Source: Cryobacterium levicorallinum | GTDB taxonomy: Bacteria > Actinomycetota > Actinomycetes > Actinomycetales > Microbacteriaceae | Direction of reading: 5' to 3' | Assembly: GCF_004402405.1 (NCBI RefSeq) | Contig: NZ_SOFE01000014.1 | Span: forward strand, 335,567 to 399,566 | DNA: 64,000 nt | Shown here: in pieces, positions 8,933 to 19,101 of the stretch | Layout of the letters: each line of letters begins with the position of its first letter | Numbering within the stretch: position 1 is the first letter of the stretch | Position numbers and translations under genes: made by a program | Notes under the pieces: model-generated | Database searches by the model: none | Seen by the model: the letters and a program-made list of their open reading frames with translations, nothing else | What the model was told of the DNA's origin: nothing

Positions 8933-9030
8933 GACGCCTCCATTGGCTAATCGGCCTGTCCCCGGCTCGCGGGGCACGAAAATAACCTATACCTTCGGTT
9001 TGCCGGGGACGAGGCGGCCTGGCAGCCGAT

Positions 9031-9264
9031 CTAGCAGCAGCGTCCCTGCGGGTTCGCATCCTGACGGTCGGTCTGGTCGCGCCAGAATTCCCGCTCAGTC
9101 ATAAGCGGATGCGGTGCCGCGCCGTCAGTACCGTCATCAGCACCGGCCGCATGCAGCGCCGCGTGGTGCGCCACATATTTCTCGTAGGCATCCTCGCCGA
9201 GGATCCCCTTGAGGTACCAAACCACCCCGCGGGCGCCCTTGCGGACGCCCGCCAGCAGGGTCAT
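9031..9264 (-). CDS. YbdD/YjiX-family small protein
   Basis: A 77-residue protein ending in GRCC, the characteristic C-terminus of the YbdD/YjiX family, with the conserved core DAYEKYVAHHA and an EREFWRDQ segment. In enteric bacteria these proteins are encoded next to CstA/BtsT pyruvate transporters, as here. The ATG at 9264 overlaps the last base of the cstA stop codon. Function is probably accessory to the transporter. Confidence 0.85.
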   Translation of the reverse strand: MTLLAGVRKGARGVVWYLKGILGEDAYEKYVAHHAALHAAGADDGTDGAAPHPLMTEREFWRDQTDRQDANPQGRCC

Positions 9265-11537
9265 CAGTGACCCTTGATTTTGATCTTCTTGTGCACCGGC
9301 AGGGCATCCCACTCGGCCTGCAGCACCTTCTCGGGCGGGGTCATGATGAATCCAGCCGGGGCGTAGGTCTGCGACTGCACGGCGTCATCTTCACTCGTCG
9401 CACTGGAGTTCTTGCGGTACGCGTTCCAAGTGGCCTGAAGAGCCGTGAGAATCACGATGATCGCGAGCACCACGAACACGATCGACAGCACGCCCTGCAC
9501 CATCGTGTTGCGCACGACAGCTTCCATGGCTTCGACGCTCGGTGCGGTGCCAAAGCTCGTCTCGCCAGCGGCGAGGGCCTCGGAGAATGCGCGGTTCTGC
9601 GCGAAGTAACCGATGCCCGGGGTGGTCGAGAAGATCTTCAGGAACGACGCCGAAATCGTGACGACGGCAGCGAATCCGAGCGGAAGCGCCACGACCCAGA
9701 GGTATCTGAACAGTCCACGCTTGGCGACGATGGCCATGCACACGGCCAGCGCGATCGCCGCAAGCAGCTGGTTGGCGATTCCGAACAGCGGGAACAGCGT
9801 GTTGATGCCGCCGAGCGGGTCGGTCACCCCCATCAGCAGCACTGCACCCCAGGCGGCGACCATGATGGCCGTGGCGGCCCAGGCGCCAGGACGCCAGGAG
9901 GTGTTCTTGAACTTCGGGAAGAAGTTGCCGAGGCTGTCCTGCAGCATGAAGCGGGCGACGCGGGTGCCGGCATCCACTGCGGTGAGAATGAAGAGTGCTT
10001 CGAACATGATGGCGAAGTGATACCAGAAGCTCATCATTGACGTGCCACCGACGAGCTGCTGCATGATGTGCGAGAGGCCGACGGCGAGCGTCGGCGCGCC
10101 GCCGGTGCGGGAAACGATCGACTCCTCGCCGACGTTGGTCGCCATGTCGGTCAGCATGTCGGGCGTGAGGTTGACGCCGGTCAGGCCGAGGCTGTTCACG
10201 AAGGCGACCGCACCCTGCACGGTGCCGCCAGTGAGGGCGGGCGAGGAGTTCATGGCGAAGTAGATGCCGCGGTCGATCGACAGCGCGGCGACGAGGGCCA
10301 TGATCGCGACGAGCGACTCCATAAGCATGCCGCCGTAACCGATGAAGCGGGTCTGGCGTTCCTTCTGAATGAGCTTCGGCGTGGTTCCCGAGGCGATGAG
10401 CGCGTGAAAACCCGACAGGGCGCCGCAGGCGATCGTGACGAACAGGAAGGGGAACAGCGTTCCGGCGACGACCGGACCGGTGCCGCTCGATGCGAATTCG
10501 CTCACGGCCGGCACGCTGATTTCGGGACGGATGATGACGATCGCCACGGCGAGCATGCCGATCGTGCCGATCTTCATGAAGGTCGACAGGTAGTCGCGCG
10601 GGGCGAGCAGCAGCCAGACCGGCAGGATAGCGGCGATAAAGCCGTAGAGGATGATGCCCCAGGCGATGGTCACCTTGTCGAGCAGCAGGTAGGTCTGACC
10701 CCAGTCGGTGCCAGCCACCACGCCGCCGCCGATGATGGCGGCGATGAGCAGCACGAAGCCGATGATGGATATTTCGGTGATCTTGCCCGGGCGGAAGAAG
10801 CGCAGGTAGCAGCCCATGAACAGCGCGATCGGGATGGTCATGCCGACCGAGAAGACGCCCCACGGGCTTTCGGCGAGGGCGTTCGTCACCACGAGGGCGA
10901 GGATCGCCACGATGATGACCATGATCACGAGGGTCGCGATGAGGGCGGCGGTGCCGCCGATCACACCGAGTTCGTCGCGGGCCATCTGGCCGAGCGAACG
11001 ACCGCCGCGGCGCATGCTGAAGTGCAGAATCAGGTAATCCTGTACCGCGCCGGCGAGAACGACGCCGACAATGATCCAGATAGTGCCGGGCAGGTAGCCC
11101 ATCTGCGCGGCCAGAACGGGGCCGACCAAGGGGCCGGCGCCGGCGATGGCAGCGAAATGGTGGCCGAACAGCACGCGACGGTCGGTCGCGGCGAAGTCCT
11201 TGCCATCGGCCTTGTACTCGGCCGGGGTGGCGCGACGGTCATCCGGGCGAATGATGTGCTTCTCGATGAACTTCGAGTAAAAACGATAGCCAATGAGATA
11301 GGTGCAGATCGCGGCGAACACGAACCAGATCGCGTTGACGGTTTCACCGCGCACGACGGCGAGCATGACCCAGCTGAGGCCACCGAGCAGTGAAATAGCT
11401 GACCAGATCGCAATTTTTAGGGGCGTCCAGTGGCGATCGTGGGCGTCAAGTTCCTCTGGATCCAGAGCGACCGCGAGGTCGTGCGGAATCCGTTTCAGAG
11501 CGGTCGGTGATTCGGTCGTGTTGGACGCGGCGCCCAT
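9264..11537 (-). CDS. cstA: CstA-family carbon-starvation/pyruvate transporter
   Basis: A 757-residue polytopic membrane protein with many hydrophobic segments and conserved CstA stretches such as FGHHFAAIAGAGPLVGP and FHALIASGTTPK. CstA and BtsT import pyruvate (and possibly peptides) by proton symport under nutrient limitation. I chose the ATG at 11537, which has AAGGAGG 4 bases upstream; an in-frame extension to 11714 would run into the glyS promoter and looks wrong. It forms an operon with the YbdD-like gene. The long antisense open frame across it (10068-11393) is a composition artefact. Confidence 0.92.
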   Translation of the reverse strand: MGAASNTTESPTALKRIPHDLAVALDPEELDAHDRHWTPLKIAIWSAISLLGGLSWVMLAVVRGETVNAIWFVFAAICTYLIGYRFYSKFIEKHIIRPDDRRATPAEYKADGKDFAATDRRVLFGHHFAAIAGAGPLVGPVLAAQMGYLPGTIWIIVGVVLAGAVQDYLILHFSMRRGGRSLGQMARDELGVIGGTAALIATLVIMVIIVAILALVVTNALAESPWGVFSVGMTIPIALFMGCYLRFFRPGKITEISIIGFVLLIAAIIGGGVVAGTDWGQTYLLLDKVTIAWGIILYGFIAAILPVWLLLAPRDYLSTFMKIGTIGMLAVAIVIIRPEISVPAVSEFASSGTGPVVAGTLFPFLFVTIACGALSGFHALIASGTTPKLIQKERQTRFIGYGGMLMESLVAIMALVAALSIDRGIYFAMNSSPALTGGTVQGAVAFVNSLGLTGVNLTPDMLTDMATNVGEESIVSRTGGAPTLAVGLSHIMQQLVGGTSMMSFWYHFAIMFEALFILTAVDAGTRVARFMLQDSLGNFFPKFKNTSWRPGAWAATAIMVAAWGAVLLMGVTDPLGGINTLFPLFGIANQLLAAIALAVCMAIVAKRGLFRYLWVVALPLGFAAVVTISASFLKIFSTTPGIGYFAQNRAFSEALAAGETSFGTAPSVEAMEAVVRNTMVQGVLSIVFVVLAIIVILTALQATWNAYRKNSSATSEDDAVQSQTYAPAGFIMTPPEKVLQAEWDALPVHKKIKIKGH

Positions 11538-11642
11538 TTCTCCTCCTTGAGCCAAGGCAAATCCTGTGAATCTGCCTACTAACGTTACCTCCGCGCGAGA
11601 AAGGCTCCGAACCAGAGCGGGAACTCGGGTCGGATCGAGCGC

Positions 11643-11648
11643 GTAAAA
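11643..11648 (+). promoter_or_regulatory. Probable glyS -10 box (TAAAAT)
   Basis: TAAAAT stands out in GC-rich sequence 52 bases before the glyS start. No clear -35 element is visible. Confidence 0.4.
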
Positions 11649-11700
11649 TGGATAACCGGGCATTCGCTCGCATTCTGCGCCTTCGACCATTGGAGCCACC

Positions 11701-13086
11701 GTGGCCGCACCCACTCATCTTGATTCCGTCATCGCCCTCGCCCGCCACCGCGGCTTCGTTTTTCAGGCCGGCGAGATCTACGGCGGTTCCCGCTCCGCCT
11801 GGGACTACGGACCCCTCGGCGTTGAGCTTAAGGAAAACATCAAGAAGCAGTGGTGGCGTTCGATGGTCACCAGCCGAGACGACGTCGTCGGCCTCGACTC
11901 CTCCGTGATTTTGCCTCGCCAGGTCTGGGAAGCATCCGGTCACGTCGAGGTTTTCAGCGACCCGCTGATCGAGTGCACGAGCTGCCACAAGCGTTTTCGC
12001 GCCGACCACCTCGAAGAGCAATATGAGGAGAAGAAGGGCCGCCCGCCCGAAAACGGCCTCGACGACATTGCCTGCCCGAACTGCGGCAATCGTCACATCT
12101 GGACCGAGCCGCGTGCCTTCTCCGGCTTGCTCAAGACCTACCTTGGCCCGGTCGATGACGAGGCCGGTATGCACTACCTGCGCCCCGAAACCGCGCAGGG
12201 CATCTTCGTGAACTTCGCCAACGTGCTGCAGGCGTCGCGCTCCAAGCCTCCGTTCGGCATCGGCCAGATCGGCAAGAGCTTTCGTAACGAGATCACCCCC
12301 GGAAACTTCATCTTTCGCACCCGCGAGTTCGAGCAGATGGAGATGGAATTCTTCGTCGAGCCCGGTACGGACGAGACCTGGCACCAGTACTGGATCGACA
12401 CCCGCATGAAGTGGTACACCGACCTCGGAATCAACCCCGAAAACCTGCGCCTGTTCGAGCACCCGGCCGAGAAGCTCTCGCACTACTCCAAGCGCACCGT
12501 CGATATCGAATACCGCTTCGGCTTCACCGGCACCGAGTTCGGTGAACTCGAGGGCGTGGCGAACCGCGGCGACTTCGACCTGTCGACGCACGCCAAGGCA
12601 TCCGGTAAAGACCTCTCCTACTTCGACCAGACCAAAAACGAGCGCTGGACGCCCTGGGTGATCGAGCCCGCGGCCGGCCTGACCCGCTCGCTCATGGCCT
12701 TCCTGGTCGATGCGTATGTCGAAGAAGAGGTTCCGAACAATAAGGGCGGCGTCGACAGGCGCACCGTGCTCAAGCTTGACCCGCGCCTGTCGCCGGTCAA
12801 GGCCGCCATCCTGCCGCTGTCGCGCAACGAGAAGCTCTCCCCGATGGCGCGCGAGCTCGCCGCGAGCCTGCGCCAGCTCTGGAACGTCGACTTCGACGAC
12901 GCCGGCGCCATCGGCCGTCGCTACCGTCGCCAGGACGAGATCGGCACCCCGTTCTGCATCACGGTCGACTTCGACTCGCTCGACGACCAGGCCGTCACCG
13001 TACGCGACCGCGACACCATGGCGCAGGAGCGCGTGCCGCTCGCCGAGCTCGAGGCCTACCTCGCCGCGCGCCTCCGCGGCGCGTAG
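11701..13086 (+). CDS. glyS: Glycyl-tRNA synthetase
   Basis: This 461-residue class II synthetase is of the single-chain homodimer type. It attaches glycine to tRNA-Gly in the cytoplasm. Visible features are the N-terminal [15 protein letters not shown], a zinc-like knuckle with CTSC and CPNCG, motif 2 [20 protein letters not shown] and motif 3 GLTRSLMAF. The GTG start at 11701 has GGAG 6 bases upstream. An inverted repeat at 13097-13142 follows the stop and probably ends the transcript. It stands alone. The antisense frame 11446-12591 is a shadow. Confidence 0.97.
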   Translation: MAAPTHLDSVIALARHRGFVFQAGEIYGGSRSAWDYGPLGVELKENIKKQWWRSMVTSRDDVVGLDSSVILPRQVWEASGHVEVFSDPLIECTSCHKRFRADHLEEQYEEKKGRPPENGLDDIACPNCGNRHIWTEPRAFSGLLKTYLGPVDDEAGMHYLRPETAQGIFVNFANVLQASRSKPPFGIGQIGKSFRNEITPGNFIFRTREFEQMEMEFFVEPGTDETWHQYWIDTRMKWYTDLGINPENLRLFEHPAEKLSHYSKRTVDIEYRFGFTGTEFGELEGVANRGDFDLSTHAKASGKDLSYFDQTKNERWTPWVIEPAAGLTRSLMAFLVDAYVEEEVPNNKGGVDRRTVLKLDPRLSPVKAAILPLSRNEKLSPMARELAASLRQLWNVDFDDAGAIGRRYRRQDEIGTPFCITVDFDSLDDQAVTVRDRDTMAQERVPLAELEAYLAARLRGA

Positions 13087-13096
13087 CGTTCAACCA

Positions 13097-13142
13097 ACGG
13101 ATGCCGCGACTCGGTCTCGAAAACCGCGCCGCGGGCATCCGT
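13097..13142 (+). terminator. Hairpin after glyS
   Basis: Nine-base arms ACGGATGCC (13097-13105) and GGCATCCGT (13134-13142) pair perfectly with additional GC pairing inside. There is no U tract, as is usual in high-GC actinobacteria. Confidence 0.5.
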
Positions 13143-13159
13143 CGGGCAGACTGTAGAGC

Positions 13160-14209
13160 ATGAAAGCGGTCTATTTCGAAGAATTCGGCGTGCTTCCGGT
13201 GCTGCGCGAGGTGCCAGAGCCGCTGATAAGTGCGGCGGGCGTGATCGTGCGGGTCGAGGCGACCGGACTCTGCCGCAGCGACTGGCACGGCTGGCTCGGC
13301 CATGACGCCGACATTGCGCTGCCGCACGTTCCCGGCCACGAACTGGTCGGCGTGATCGACGTTGTCGGGCCGCTCGTGCGCCGATTTCGGGTTGGTCAGC
13401 GCGTGACGGTGCCGTTCGTCTGCGCCTGCGGCGAGTGCCCGGAGTGCGACGCCGGCAACGGACAGGTCTGTCGCAACCAGACCCAGCCCGGATTCACCCA
13501 CTGGGGTTCCTACGCCGAGCGGGTCGCGCTGCACAACGCCGACGTGAACCTCATCGCCATCCCCGATGACCTCGACGCCGGCGCTGCCGCGATGCTCGGC
13601 TGCCGGTTCGCCACCTCGTACCGCGGACTCGTGCACCAGGCACGGCTGCAGGCGGGCGAAACCCTTGTGGTCGTCGGCTGCGGTGGAGTCGGCCTAAGCG
13701 CGGTCATGATTGGGCAGGCGCTCGGCGCCATCGTCATCGCCGTCGACATCAATTCCGACGCGCTCGAGGCGGCGAGCCGGGTGGGAGCTGCTCACGTCGT
13801 CAACTCGGCCGAACTGCCCGACGACGAGGTGGTCGAGCGCATTCGGGCGCTCGCATCAGGGGGTGCAGACGTGAGTCTCGAGGCGCTCGGCCGGGAGAAT
13901 ACGGTGGCCATCGGAATCCGTTCCCTGGCAACGCGTGGGCGGCACGTGCAGATCGGCCTGCTGGCGGACGACCCGCGGATACCGCTCGGCACGGTGATTG
14001 CGCGGGAACTGACTGTACTCGGCAGCCATGGCATGCCCGCCCACGACTATCCGGCGCTGCTGGACCTTGTGCTGAGCGGCGGGTTGCGCCCTCAGGACCT
14101 GATCAGCCGCCGAATCACCCTCGCCGAAGCGCCGGCGGCACTCGCCGCCATGTCCACGCCCGGTGCGGCCGCCGGAGTCACCCTGATCGAGGTGACCCGG
14201 CCGATCTGA
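13160..14209 (+). CDS. Zinc-dependent alcohol dehydrogenase
   Basis: This 349-residue medium-chain dehydrogenase has the catalytic zinc segment GLCRSDWHGW, the GHE motif in VPGHELVGVID, the structural zinc cysteines around CACGECPECDAGNGQVC, and a Rossmann nucleotide site VVVGCGGVGLSAV. It would oxidise an alcohol with NAD(P)+. The gene starts 73 bases after glyS, beyond a hairpin, so it probably has its own promoter. It resembles adhP/adhA-type enzymes. Exact substrate unknown. Confidence 0.9.
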   Translation: MKAVYFEEFGVLPVLREVPEPLISAAGVIVRVEATGLCRSDWHGWLGHDADIALPHVPGHELVGVIDVVGPLVRRFRVGQRVTVPFVCACGECPECDAGNGQVCRNQTQPGFTHWGSYAERVALHNADVNLIAIPDDLDAGAAAMLGCRFATSYRGLVHQARLQAGETLVVVGCGGVGLSAVMIGQALGAIVIAVDINSDALEAASRVGAAHVVNSAELPDDEVVERIRALASGGADVSLEALGRENTVAIGIRSLATRGRHVQIGLLADDPRIPLGTVIARELTVLGSHGMPAHDYPALLDLVLSGGLRPQDLISRRITLAEAPAALAAMSTPGAAAGVTLIEVTRPI

Positions 14210-14326
14210 CCCTCGAGAATTGCCTCGTTTGGCCCCCTGAGACCGCAGCGCCTGGCCCGTCGGTATCAGCAGGCGGCGCTGAACGGATGCTCAGGGCTGG
14301 CCGACACCGTCGGCCGTTCGGGAAAG

Positions 14327-15691
14327 CTAGGAGGCGATTGCACCGGCATCCGCTGCGCCGGTGGCGGGTAGCGTCACGTCGATGCCGAACAGGGCGTCGA
14401 GGCCCCCGAGGTAGGCGTCTTGCTCGCCGGCGCGGGCGAGCTCGCGGGCCCGCACCATGGGAGTGTGCAGCAGCACGCCGGCCAGGTGGCGCAGGGCCGA
14501 CTCGGTCGCCTCGCTCGAATCGCCGCGGCTGCGGGCCCGGGCGATTTCGGCGTCGCGCAGCTCGAACACGTAGCTGCGTAGCGCCACCACGGCCGGGGTG
14601 AGGCTCTGCTCTTCGGCAACGTCGGAGAACTTGCGGGCCGCCTTGCCGACGATTTCCCGGGCTTCGGTCGTGGCGTTGAGCTCTTCGAGCGGGGCGTGGA
14701 TGCTGATGGTTTCAAGGTCGAGCAGCTCGACGCCGGGTACCAGGGTCACGTCGGGGGCGACGTTGCGGGGCAGGCCGAGGTCGATGATGAGCTGCGGCGG
14801 CGCCTCTGGACCGGCGTCGGCCGGGCAGATGCGGGTCGGAGCATCGGCGGTGGCGCCCGAAATGGCGAACGGATCAATGCCGATCTCGGCGCGGCCACGA
14901 CTGATCAGGGCCGCATCGATCACGTGGTCATCGCGCAGGGTACAGGTGACGACAACGTCGGCACGCGCCACCTCGGCAGCGAAATCCGCAGCGGGAACGG
15001 CTTCGATGCCGTGCGAGGTCGCGAATCCAACGGCGCGCCCGGACGGCGAGTAGACGCGAACGTTCTCGGCTCCGCGGTCGCGCAGGGCGGCGAGCGAGGC
15101 GCCGGCGTAGCGGCCGGTACCGACGAGCAGCACGCGGGCACTCGACCAGTCGCTGACCCGGCTTTCGGCCAGTTCGAGGGCGAGGCGCACGATCGAGCGG
15201 CCGGCCGAGCCGATGCCGGTGCGATTCTTGACGCCGCGAGAAGTTTGGGAGGCGCGCTGAAACAGACGCTCAAGTTCGGGGCTCGTGGTGCCATCGGCGC
15301 GAGCCTGTTCCAGTGCGCGCCGCACCTGGCCGGCGATCTCGACCTCGCCGACGACGACCGATTCGAGGCCGCTGGTCACGGCGAACAGGTGCTCGGCGAC
15401 GCCATTACCGTGCACGAGGGTGAGATTGTCACGCAGGGTGTCTTCGGCGACGCCGGTGCTCGCGCTCACGGCTTCGATCGCCGCGTACACGGCGGGCAGC
15501 GGCGACACGCCGTAGGGTTCATCGAGATCGAGGTAGGCCTCGAAGCGGTTGCAGGTCGCGACGACGACGGCACCGCTGAGCCGACCGTGCTGCGCGACCA
15601 TGCGGGTGGCCGCAACGCTTCCGCCGACAGACAATTTCTCCAGCACATCGAAGGTGGAGTTTTTGTGACTGGCCGACAGAAGAATGAGCAC
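14327..15691 (-). CDS. hemA: Glutamyl-tRNA reductase
   Basis: This 454-residue enzyme reduces Glu-tRNA to glutamate-1-semialdehyde, the first committed step of tetrapyrrole synthesis. The catalytic cysteine is Cys47 in [12 protein letters not shown]. The NADPH site reads [11 protein letters not shown], and the C-terminal dimerisation region is present, so length is normal. It starts with GTG at 15691, and a TAGAAT box ends 6 bases upstream, which fits a leaderless mRNA. It is divergent from hemE, while the other heme genes lie on the plus strand. Confidence 0.96.
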   Translation of the reverse strand: MLILLSASHKNSTFDVLEKLSVGGSVAATRMVAQHGRLSGAVVVATCNRFEAYLDLDEPYGVSPLPAVYAAIEAVSASTGVAEDTLRDNLTLVHGNGVAEHLFAVTSGLESVVVGEVEIAGQVRRALEQARADGTTSPELERLFQRASQTSRGVKNRTGIGSAGRSIVRLALELAESRVSDWSSARVLLVGTGRYAGASLAALRDRGAENVRVYSPSGRAVGFATSHGIEAVPAADFAAEVARADVVVTCTLRDDHVIDAALISRGRAEIGIDPFAISGATADAPTRICPADAGPEAPPQLIIDLGLPRNVAPDVTLVPGVELLDLETISIHAPLEELNATTEAREIVGKAARKFSDVAEEQSLTPAVVALRSYVFELRDAEIARARSRGDSSEATESALRHLAGVLLHTPMVRARELARAGEQDAYLGGLDALFGIDVTLPATGAADAGAIAS

Positions 15692-15697
15692 TAGCCA

Positions 15698-15703
15698 ATT
15701 CTA
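15698..15703 (-). promoter_or_regulatory. hemA -10 box (TAGAAT), leaderless start
   Basis: On the minus strand TAGAAT is followed by 6 bases and then the GTG of hemA. Transcription would begin at or next to the start codon. No Shine-Dalgarno sequence is present, which supports a leaderless mRNA. Confidence 0.5.
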
Positions 15704-15763
15704 CGACTTATTGCTGTACGCTCCCGGCGCGCATCGTCAGGGATGTTTGAGAGGATGGGGGGG

Positions 15764-16870
15764 ATGATCCTCGACGCGCAGCATCCACTCTCCTCCGGCC
15801 TCACCGCCGACTCCCGCCTGATTCAGGCCTATCAGGGCGTTCGACCCGACGTGACCCCGGTGTGGTTCATGCGCCAGGCCGGGCGATCACTGCCCGAATA
15901 CCGTGAACTGCGCGTCGGTACGCGCATGCTCGACGTGTGCCTCGACCCCGAACTGGCGAGCGAAATCTCGCTGCAGCCGGTGCGGCGCCACAACGTCGAC
16001 GCCGGAATCTTCTTCAGCGACATCGTCGTTCCACTCAAGCTCGTCGGTGTCGATGTGACGATTGTGGCCGGCAAGGGCCCGGTGCTCGGCAAGGCCGTGC
16101 GCACGTCAGCGGATGTCGACGAGCTCACCGCCCTGGATCCCGCGATTCTCGATGAGGCTCTCGCGCCGATTCGCGACGCCGTGGGCCGCGCGGTGTCCCA
16201 GCTCGGATCGACCCCGCTGATCGGTTTCGCCGGCGCGCCATTCACCCTGGCCGCGTACCTGGTCGAGGGCGGTCCGTCGAAGGATCACATCCACGCCCGC
16301 ACGCTCATGCACGCCGAGCCCGAAGCGTGGGCGCGGCTCATGGCCTGGACCGCCGATGTCACCGGCCGGTTCCTGCGCGCCCAGGTGCTCGCCGGCGCGA
16401 GCGCTGCCCAACTGTTTGACTCGTGGGCCGGAGCCCTGTCACTGGTCGACTATGCGGCATCCGTTGCGCCAGCTTCGGCGGCAGCGATCGCGCACGTGCG
16501 CGACCTCAGCTACAGCGTCAACGGCGCTGATCGCAATGTACCGATCGTGCATTTCGGCGTGGGCACCGGCGAACTGCTGAAGGAAATGCACAATATCGGC
16601 GCCGACGTCGTGGGCGTCGACTACCGGGTGCCGCTCGATGAGGCCAACCGCCGACTCGGCGGAGCTGTTCCGGTACAGGGAAACGTCGACCCGGCCCTGC
16701 TGACGGCGCCGTGGCCCGTGCTCGAAGCGCACGTGCGCGACGTCCTCGAACGCGGACGCAGCGCACCCTCGCACGTGCTCAACCTCGGCCACGGCGTTCC
16801 GCCCGACACCGACCCCGACGTGCTCACCCGCCTGGTCAGCCTCGTGCACGACGTCAGCGCGGCCGAGTAG
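15764..16870 (+). CDS. hemE: Uroporphyrinogen decarboxylase
   Basis: This 368-residue enzyme converts uroporphyrinogen III to coproporphyrinogen III. The family signatures PVWFMRQAGRSLPEYR near the N-terminus and GFAGAPFTLAAYLVEGG in the middle are both present. I chose the ATG at 15764, with GAGAGG 8 bases upstream; the frame also has ATGs at 15743 and 15755. The stop is 8 bases before hemG, so the two are co-transcribed. In the coproporphyrin-dependent route HemE feeds HemG directly. Confidence 0.96.
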   Translation: MILDAQHPLSSGLTADSRLIQAYQGVRPDVTPVWFMRQAGRSLPEYRELRVGTRMLDVCLDPELASEISLQPVRRHNVDAGIFFSDIVVPLKLVGVDVTIVAGKGPVLGKAVRTSADVDELTALDPAILDEALAPIRDAVGRAVSQLGSTPLIGFAGAPFTLAAYLVEGGPSKDHIHARTLMHAEPEAWARLMAWTADVTGRFLRAQVLAGASAAQLFDSWAGALSLVDYAASVAPASAAAIAHVRDLSYSVNGADRNVPIVHFGVGTGELLKEMHNIGADVVGVDYRVPLDEANRRLGGAVPVQGNVDPALLTAPWPVLEAHVRDVLERGRSAPSHVLNLGHGVPPDTDPDVLTRLVSLVHDVSAAE

Positions 16871-16878
16871 GAGCCAGC

Positions 16879-18387
16879 ATGACCAGACCAATCGACGTTG
16901 TCGTCATCGGCGGGGGAGTGGCCGGCCTGGTCGCCGCCCGCGAATGCGCCCAGGTCGGCCTGGCCGTGACCGTCATCGAGACAACGGATGCCGTCGGCGG
17001 TCCGGTCGCCGGCCACGTTCTCGACGGGCTCACCCTCGACAGCGGCGCCGAGAGCTTCGCTGTGCGCGGAGGCACGGTCGCGTCATTCATCGAGGATCTC
17101 GGCCTCACCGACCAGGTCGTGGCCCCCAATGTCGCCGGGGCCTGGCTGCACTTGCCGGCCCTCAAGCAAGCGGATGCCGCGATGAGCGTTCCGCTCCCCA
17201 AGGCCGGCGTTCTAGGAATCCCCGGTTCACCGCTATCCGACGACGTGCGCCGCGTCATTGGCTGGAAAGGGTCGCTGCGCGCTTACGCCGACCGACTCAT
17301 GCCCGTGCTCACGATCGGCCGCGAGCACAGCCTCGGTGACCTCGTGAAGAAGCGCATGGGCCAGCGCGTGCTCGACCGGCTGGTGGAACCCGTCGCGTCC
17401 GGCGTCTACACGACGAGCGCCGTCGACCTCGAGATCGATGTGGTCGCCCCCGGACTCAACCGTGCCCTCACCACGGCCGGCTCCCTCTCCGGCGCGGTCT
17501 CGGCCCTGCGTGCTGGCGCCCCGGCCGGGTCCAACGTCGGCGGCCTGCTCGGCGGAATGGCCAGCCTGCCCGCCGCGATCGTGGCCGCCCTGCAACGCCA
17601 CGACGTGGCGATTCTGACCGGAACCACGGCCACAGCGCTGGCCCGCTCGGGCACAGACGACGCGCCGACCTGGTCCGTCACCGTCACCCGGCAAGCGGAT
17701 GCCGCCCCGACCGACCCCGCTGCCGAGCGAACCACCAGCACCCTCACCGCCCGTTACCTCATCATCGCGACCCAGGGCGCGCAGGCACTGCGCCTGGTCA
17801 ACCCGCTCGGTGACCAGTTCGACGCCCTCGCCGAGCTCGACTGGCCAGCACCGACTGCCGTCACTCTCACCACGCTCGTGCTCGATGCGCCAGCCCTCGA
17901 CGCGCACCCACGCGGCACCGGCGTGCTCGTCTCGGCCGATGCCCCCGACGTCACCGCAAAAGCGCTCACCCACGTCACGGCGAAGTGGGCCTGGGTCGCC
18001 GAAGCGGCCGGCCCCGGCCGCCACGTCGTGCGGCTGTCTTACGGCCGTGCCGGCCAGCCCAACCCGACCGACGACCTGAGCGACAAGGAGCTGCAGGCCC
18101 TCGCCCTGCACGACGCGAGCGCCCTGCTCGGTGTGCCACTGGCAGCGGCCGCGGTGCGCGCTTTCGCCCGCACCGAGTGGCGCGACGCCCTGTCGCCGGC
18201 CACCCTCGGTGCTCCGGAACGCGCGCAGCAGGTGCGCGAGGCCGTCGCCGCGACCCCCGCAATCGAGATCACCGGTGCCTGGCTGGCCGGAACCGGCCTC
18301 GCCTCGGTCATCCCACACGCACTCGAGGCCGGCGACCGCATCCGCCACGCCGCCCTCGGCCTGACCATCACCGGGCCGGACGAGTAG
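16879..18387 (+). CDS. hemG: Coproporphyrinogen III oxidase (HemY/CgoX type)
   Basis: A 502-residue FAD enzyme with the dinucleotide motif VVIGGGVAGLVAAREC at the N-terminus. It belongs to the oxygen-dependent HemY family. In Gram-positives that have HemQ, this enzyme oxidises coproporphyrinogen III to coproporphyrin III (CgoX) rather than acting on protoporphyrinogen. HemQ is present at 19829, which supports that assignment. The ATG at 16879 lies 8 bases after hemE; the longer open frame back to 16711 overlaps hemE and is spurious. C-terminal membrane-associated part is normal, ending in GAWLAGTGLASVIPHALEAG. Confidence 0.93.
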   Translation: MTRPIDVVVIGGGVAGLVAARECAQVGLAVTVIETTDAVGGPVAGHVLDGLTLDSGAESFAVRGGTVASFIEDLGLTDQVVAPNVAGAWLHLPALKQADAAMSVPLPKAGVLGIPGSPLSDDVRRVIGWKGSLRAYADRLMPVLTIGREHSLGDLVKKRMGQRVLDRLVEPVASGVYTTSAVDLEIDVVAPGLNRALTTAGSLSGAVSALRAGAPAGSNVGGLLGGMASLPAAIVAALQRHDVAILTGTTATALARSGTDDAPTWSVTVTRQADAAPTDPAAERTTSTLTARYLIIATQGAQALRLVNPLGDQFDALAELDWPAPTAVTLTTLVLDAPALDAHPRGTGVLVSADAPDVTAKALTHVTAKWAWVAEAAGPGRHVVRLSYGRAGQPNPTDDLSDKELQALALHDASALLGVPLAAAAVRAFARTEWRDALSPATLGAPERAQQVREAVAATPAIEITGAWLAGTGLASVIPHALEAGDRIRHAALGLTITGPDE

Positions 18388-18612
18388 TCCCGGTACCGAA
18401 CCGCGGAGATCCTCGTCTTGAACCGCGAATGCGGCCCGATTCGCCGGATTCTCCGAAGTTATGCACGGGCCCCCGAACGGTGGGCGCGCGGGTGCCCCAA
18501 ACTGTGCACTTCCTGTATTGATACGAGCACTACGAGACATACCCGGGCATCACCCGAGATCGAAACGGCGAACCGGGTTACTCTGGGGAGACCTTACGAA
18601 AGTGGAGACTCA

Positions 18613-19026
18613 ATGCGCGGAAAGCTTCTGTTCATCACGGGCGGACTCGTTGGCTATGTGCTCGGTGCACGCGCCGGCCGCAAACGTTACGACCAGATCG
18701 CCGCCGCCGCCAATGACCTCTGGAACGCCAAACCTGTGCAACGCCGGGTGACCGAGGTGCGCGACGCCGCGCTCGAACTCGTCGGCGACGTTCCCGTGAC
18801 CCTGTACAACGCCGGCAAGAAGGCCGTCACGCAGGCTGTCGCCAAAAAGAAGAAGAACAAGACGGCGGCTGCCCAGACCTCGACAACGTCAGCGAAAGCG
18901 GATGCCGCCGCCCCCGCAACCACGGCCAGCACCACGACGAGCCGCACGGCCGCCGCGAAGCCGAAGGCGACCGAGAAGCCGACACCGACGGCCAAGGCCA
19001 AGCCGGCGGCTGACGACGCCCAGTAG
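18613..19026 (+). CDS. YtxH-like small membrane-associated protein
   Basis: A 137-residue protein with a short glycine-rich hydrophobic N-terminus (LLFITGGLVGYVLGARAG), a basic helix, then a Lys/Ala/Thr/Pro-rich tail from about residue 75 that is low complexity. The layout resembles YtxH-type proteins common next to actinobacterial hemQ. The ATG at 18613 has GTGGAG just upstream. No enzymatic motif is visible. It opens a run of three small envelope genes between hemG and hemQ. Confidence 0.7.
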   Translation: MRGKLLFITGGLVGYVLGARAGRKRYDQIAAAANDLWNAKPVQRRVTEVRDAALELVGDVPVTLYNAGKKAVTQAVAKKKKNKTAAAQTSTTSAKADAAAPATTASTTTSRTAAAKPKATEKPTPTAKAKPAADDAQ

Positions 19027-19101
19027 CTCGTAGAATTCGGACACCCGTTACATCGCCGGGCGCGACACCCCGACGACACCCGAAAACAGGGAAGGCAATT
19101 C

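Noticed and set aside
10068..11393. 441-codon antisense frame over cstA
   Set aside because: Asp/Glu/His/Arg-rich shadow of a hydrophobic protein's reverse strand, a known high-GC artefact.
11446..12591. 381-codon antisense frame over glyS
   Set aside because: The glyS frame has full synthetase motifs; this one has none.
13080..13145. Frequent GGATGC/GCATCC words seen here and across the high-GC parts
   Set aside because: They look like a genome-wide codon and oligonucleotide habit, not a local signal, except where two copies form the hairpin after glyS.
14299..14315. Small hairpin GGCCGAC-ACC-GTCGGCC between the alcohol dehydrogenase and hemA genes
   Set aside because: Seven GC pairs arise easily by chance at this GC content and no T tract follows. 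It may help end convergent transcripts, but support is thin.
17233..18540. 435-codon antisense frame over hemG
   Set aside because: Gly/Arg/Ala-rich reverse frame of the FAD enzyme.
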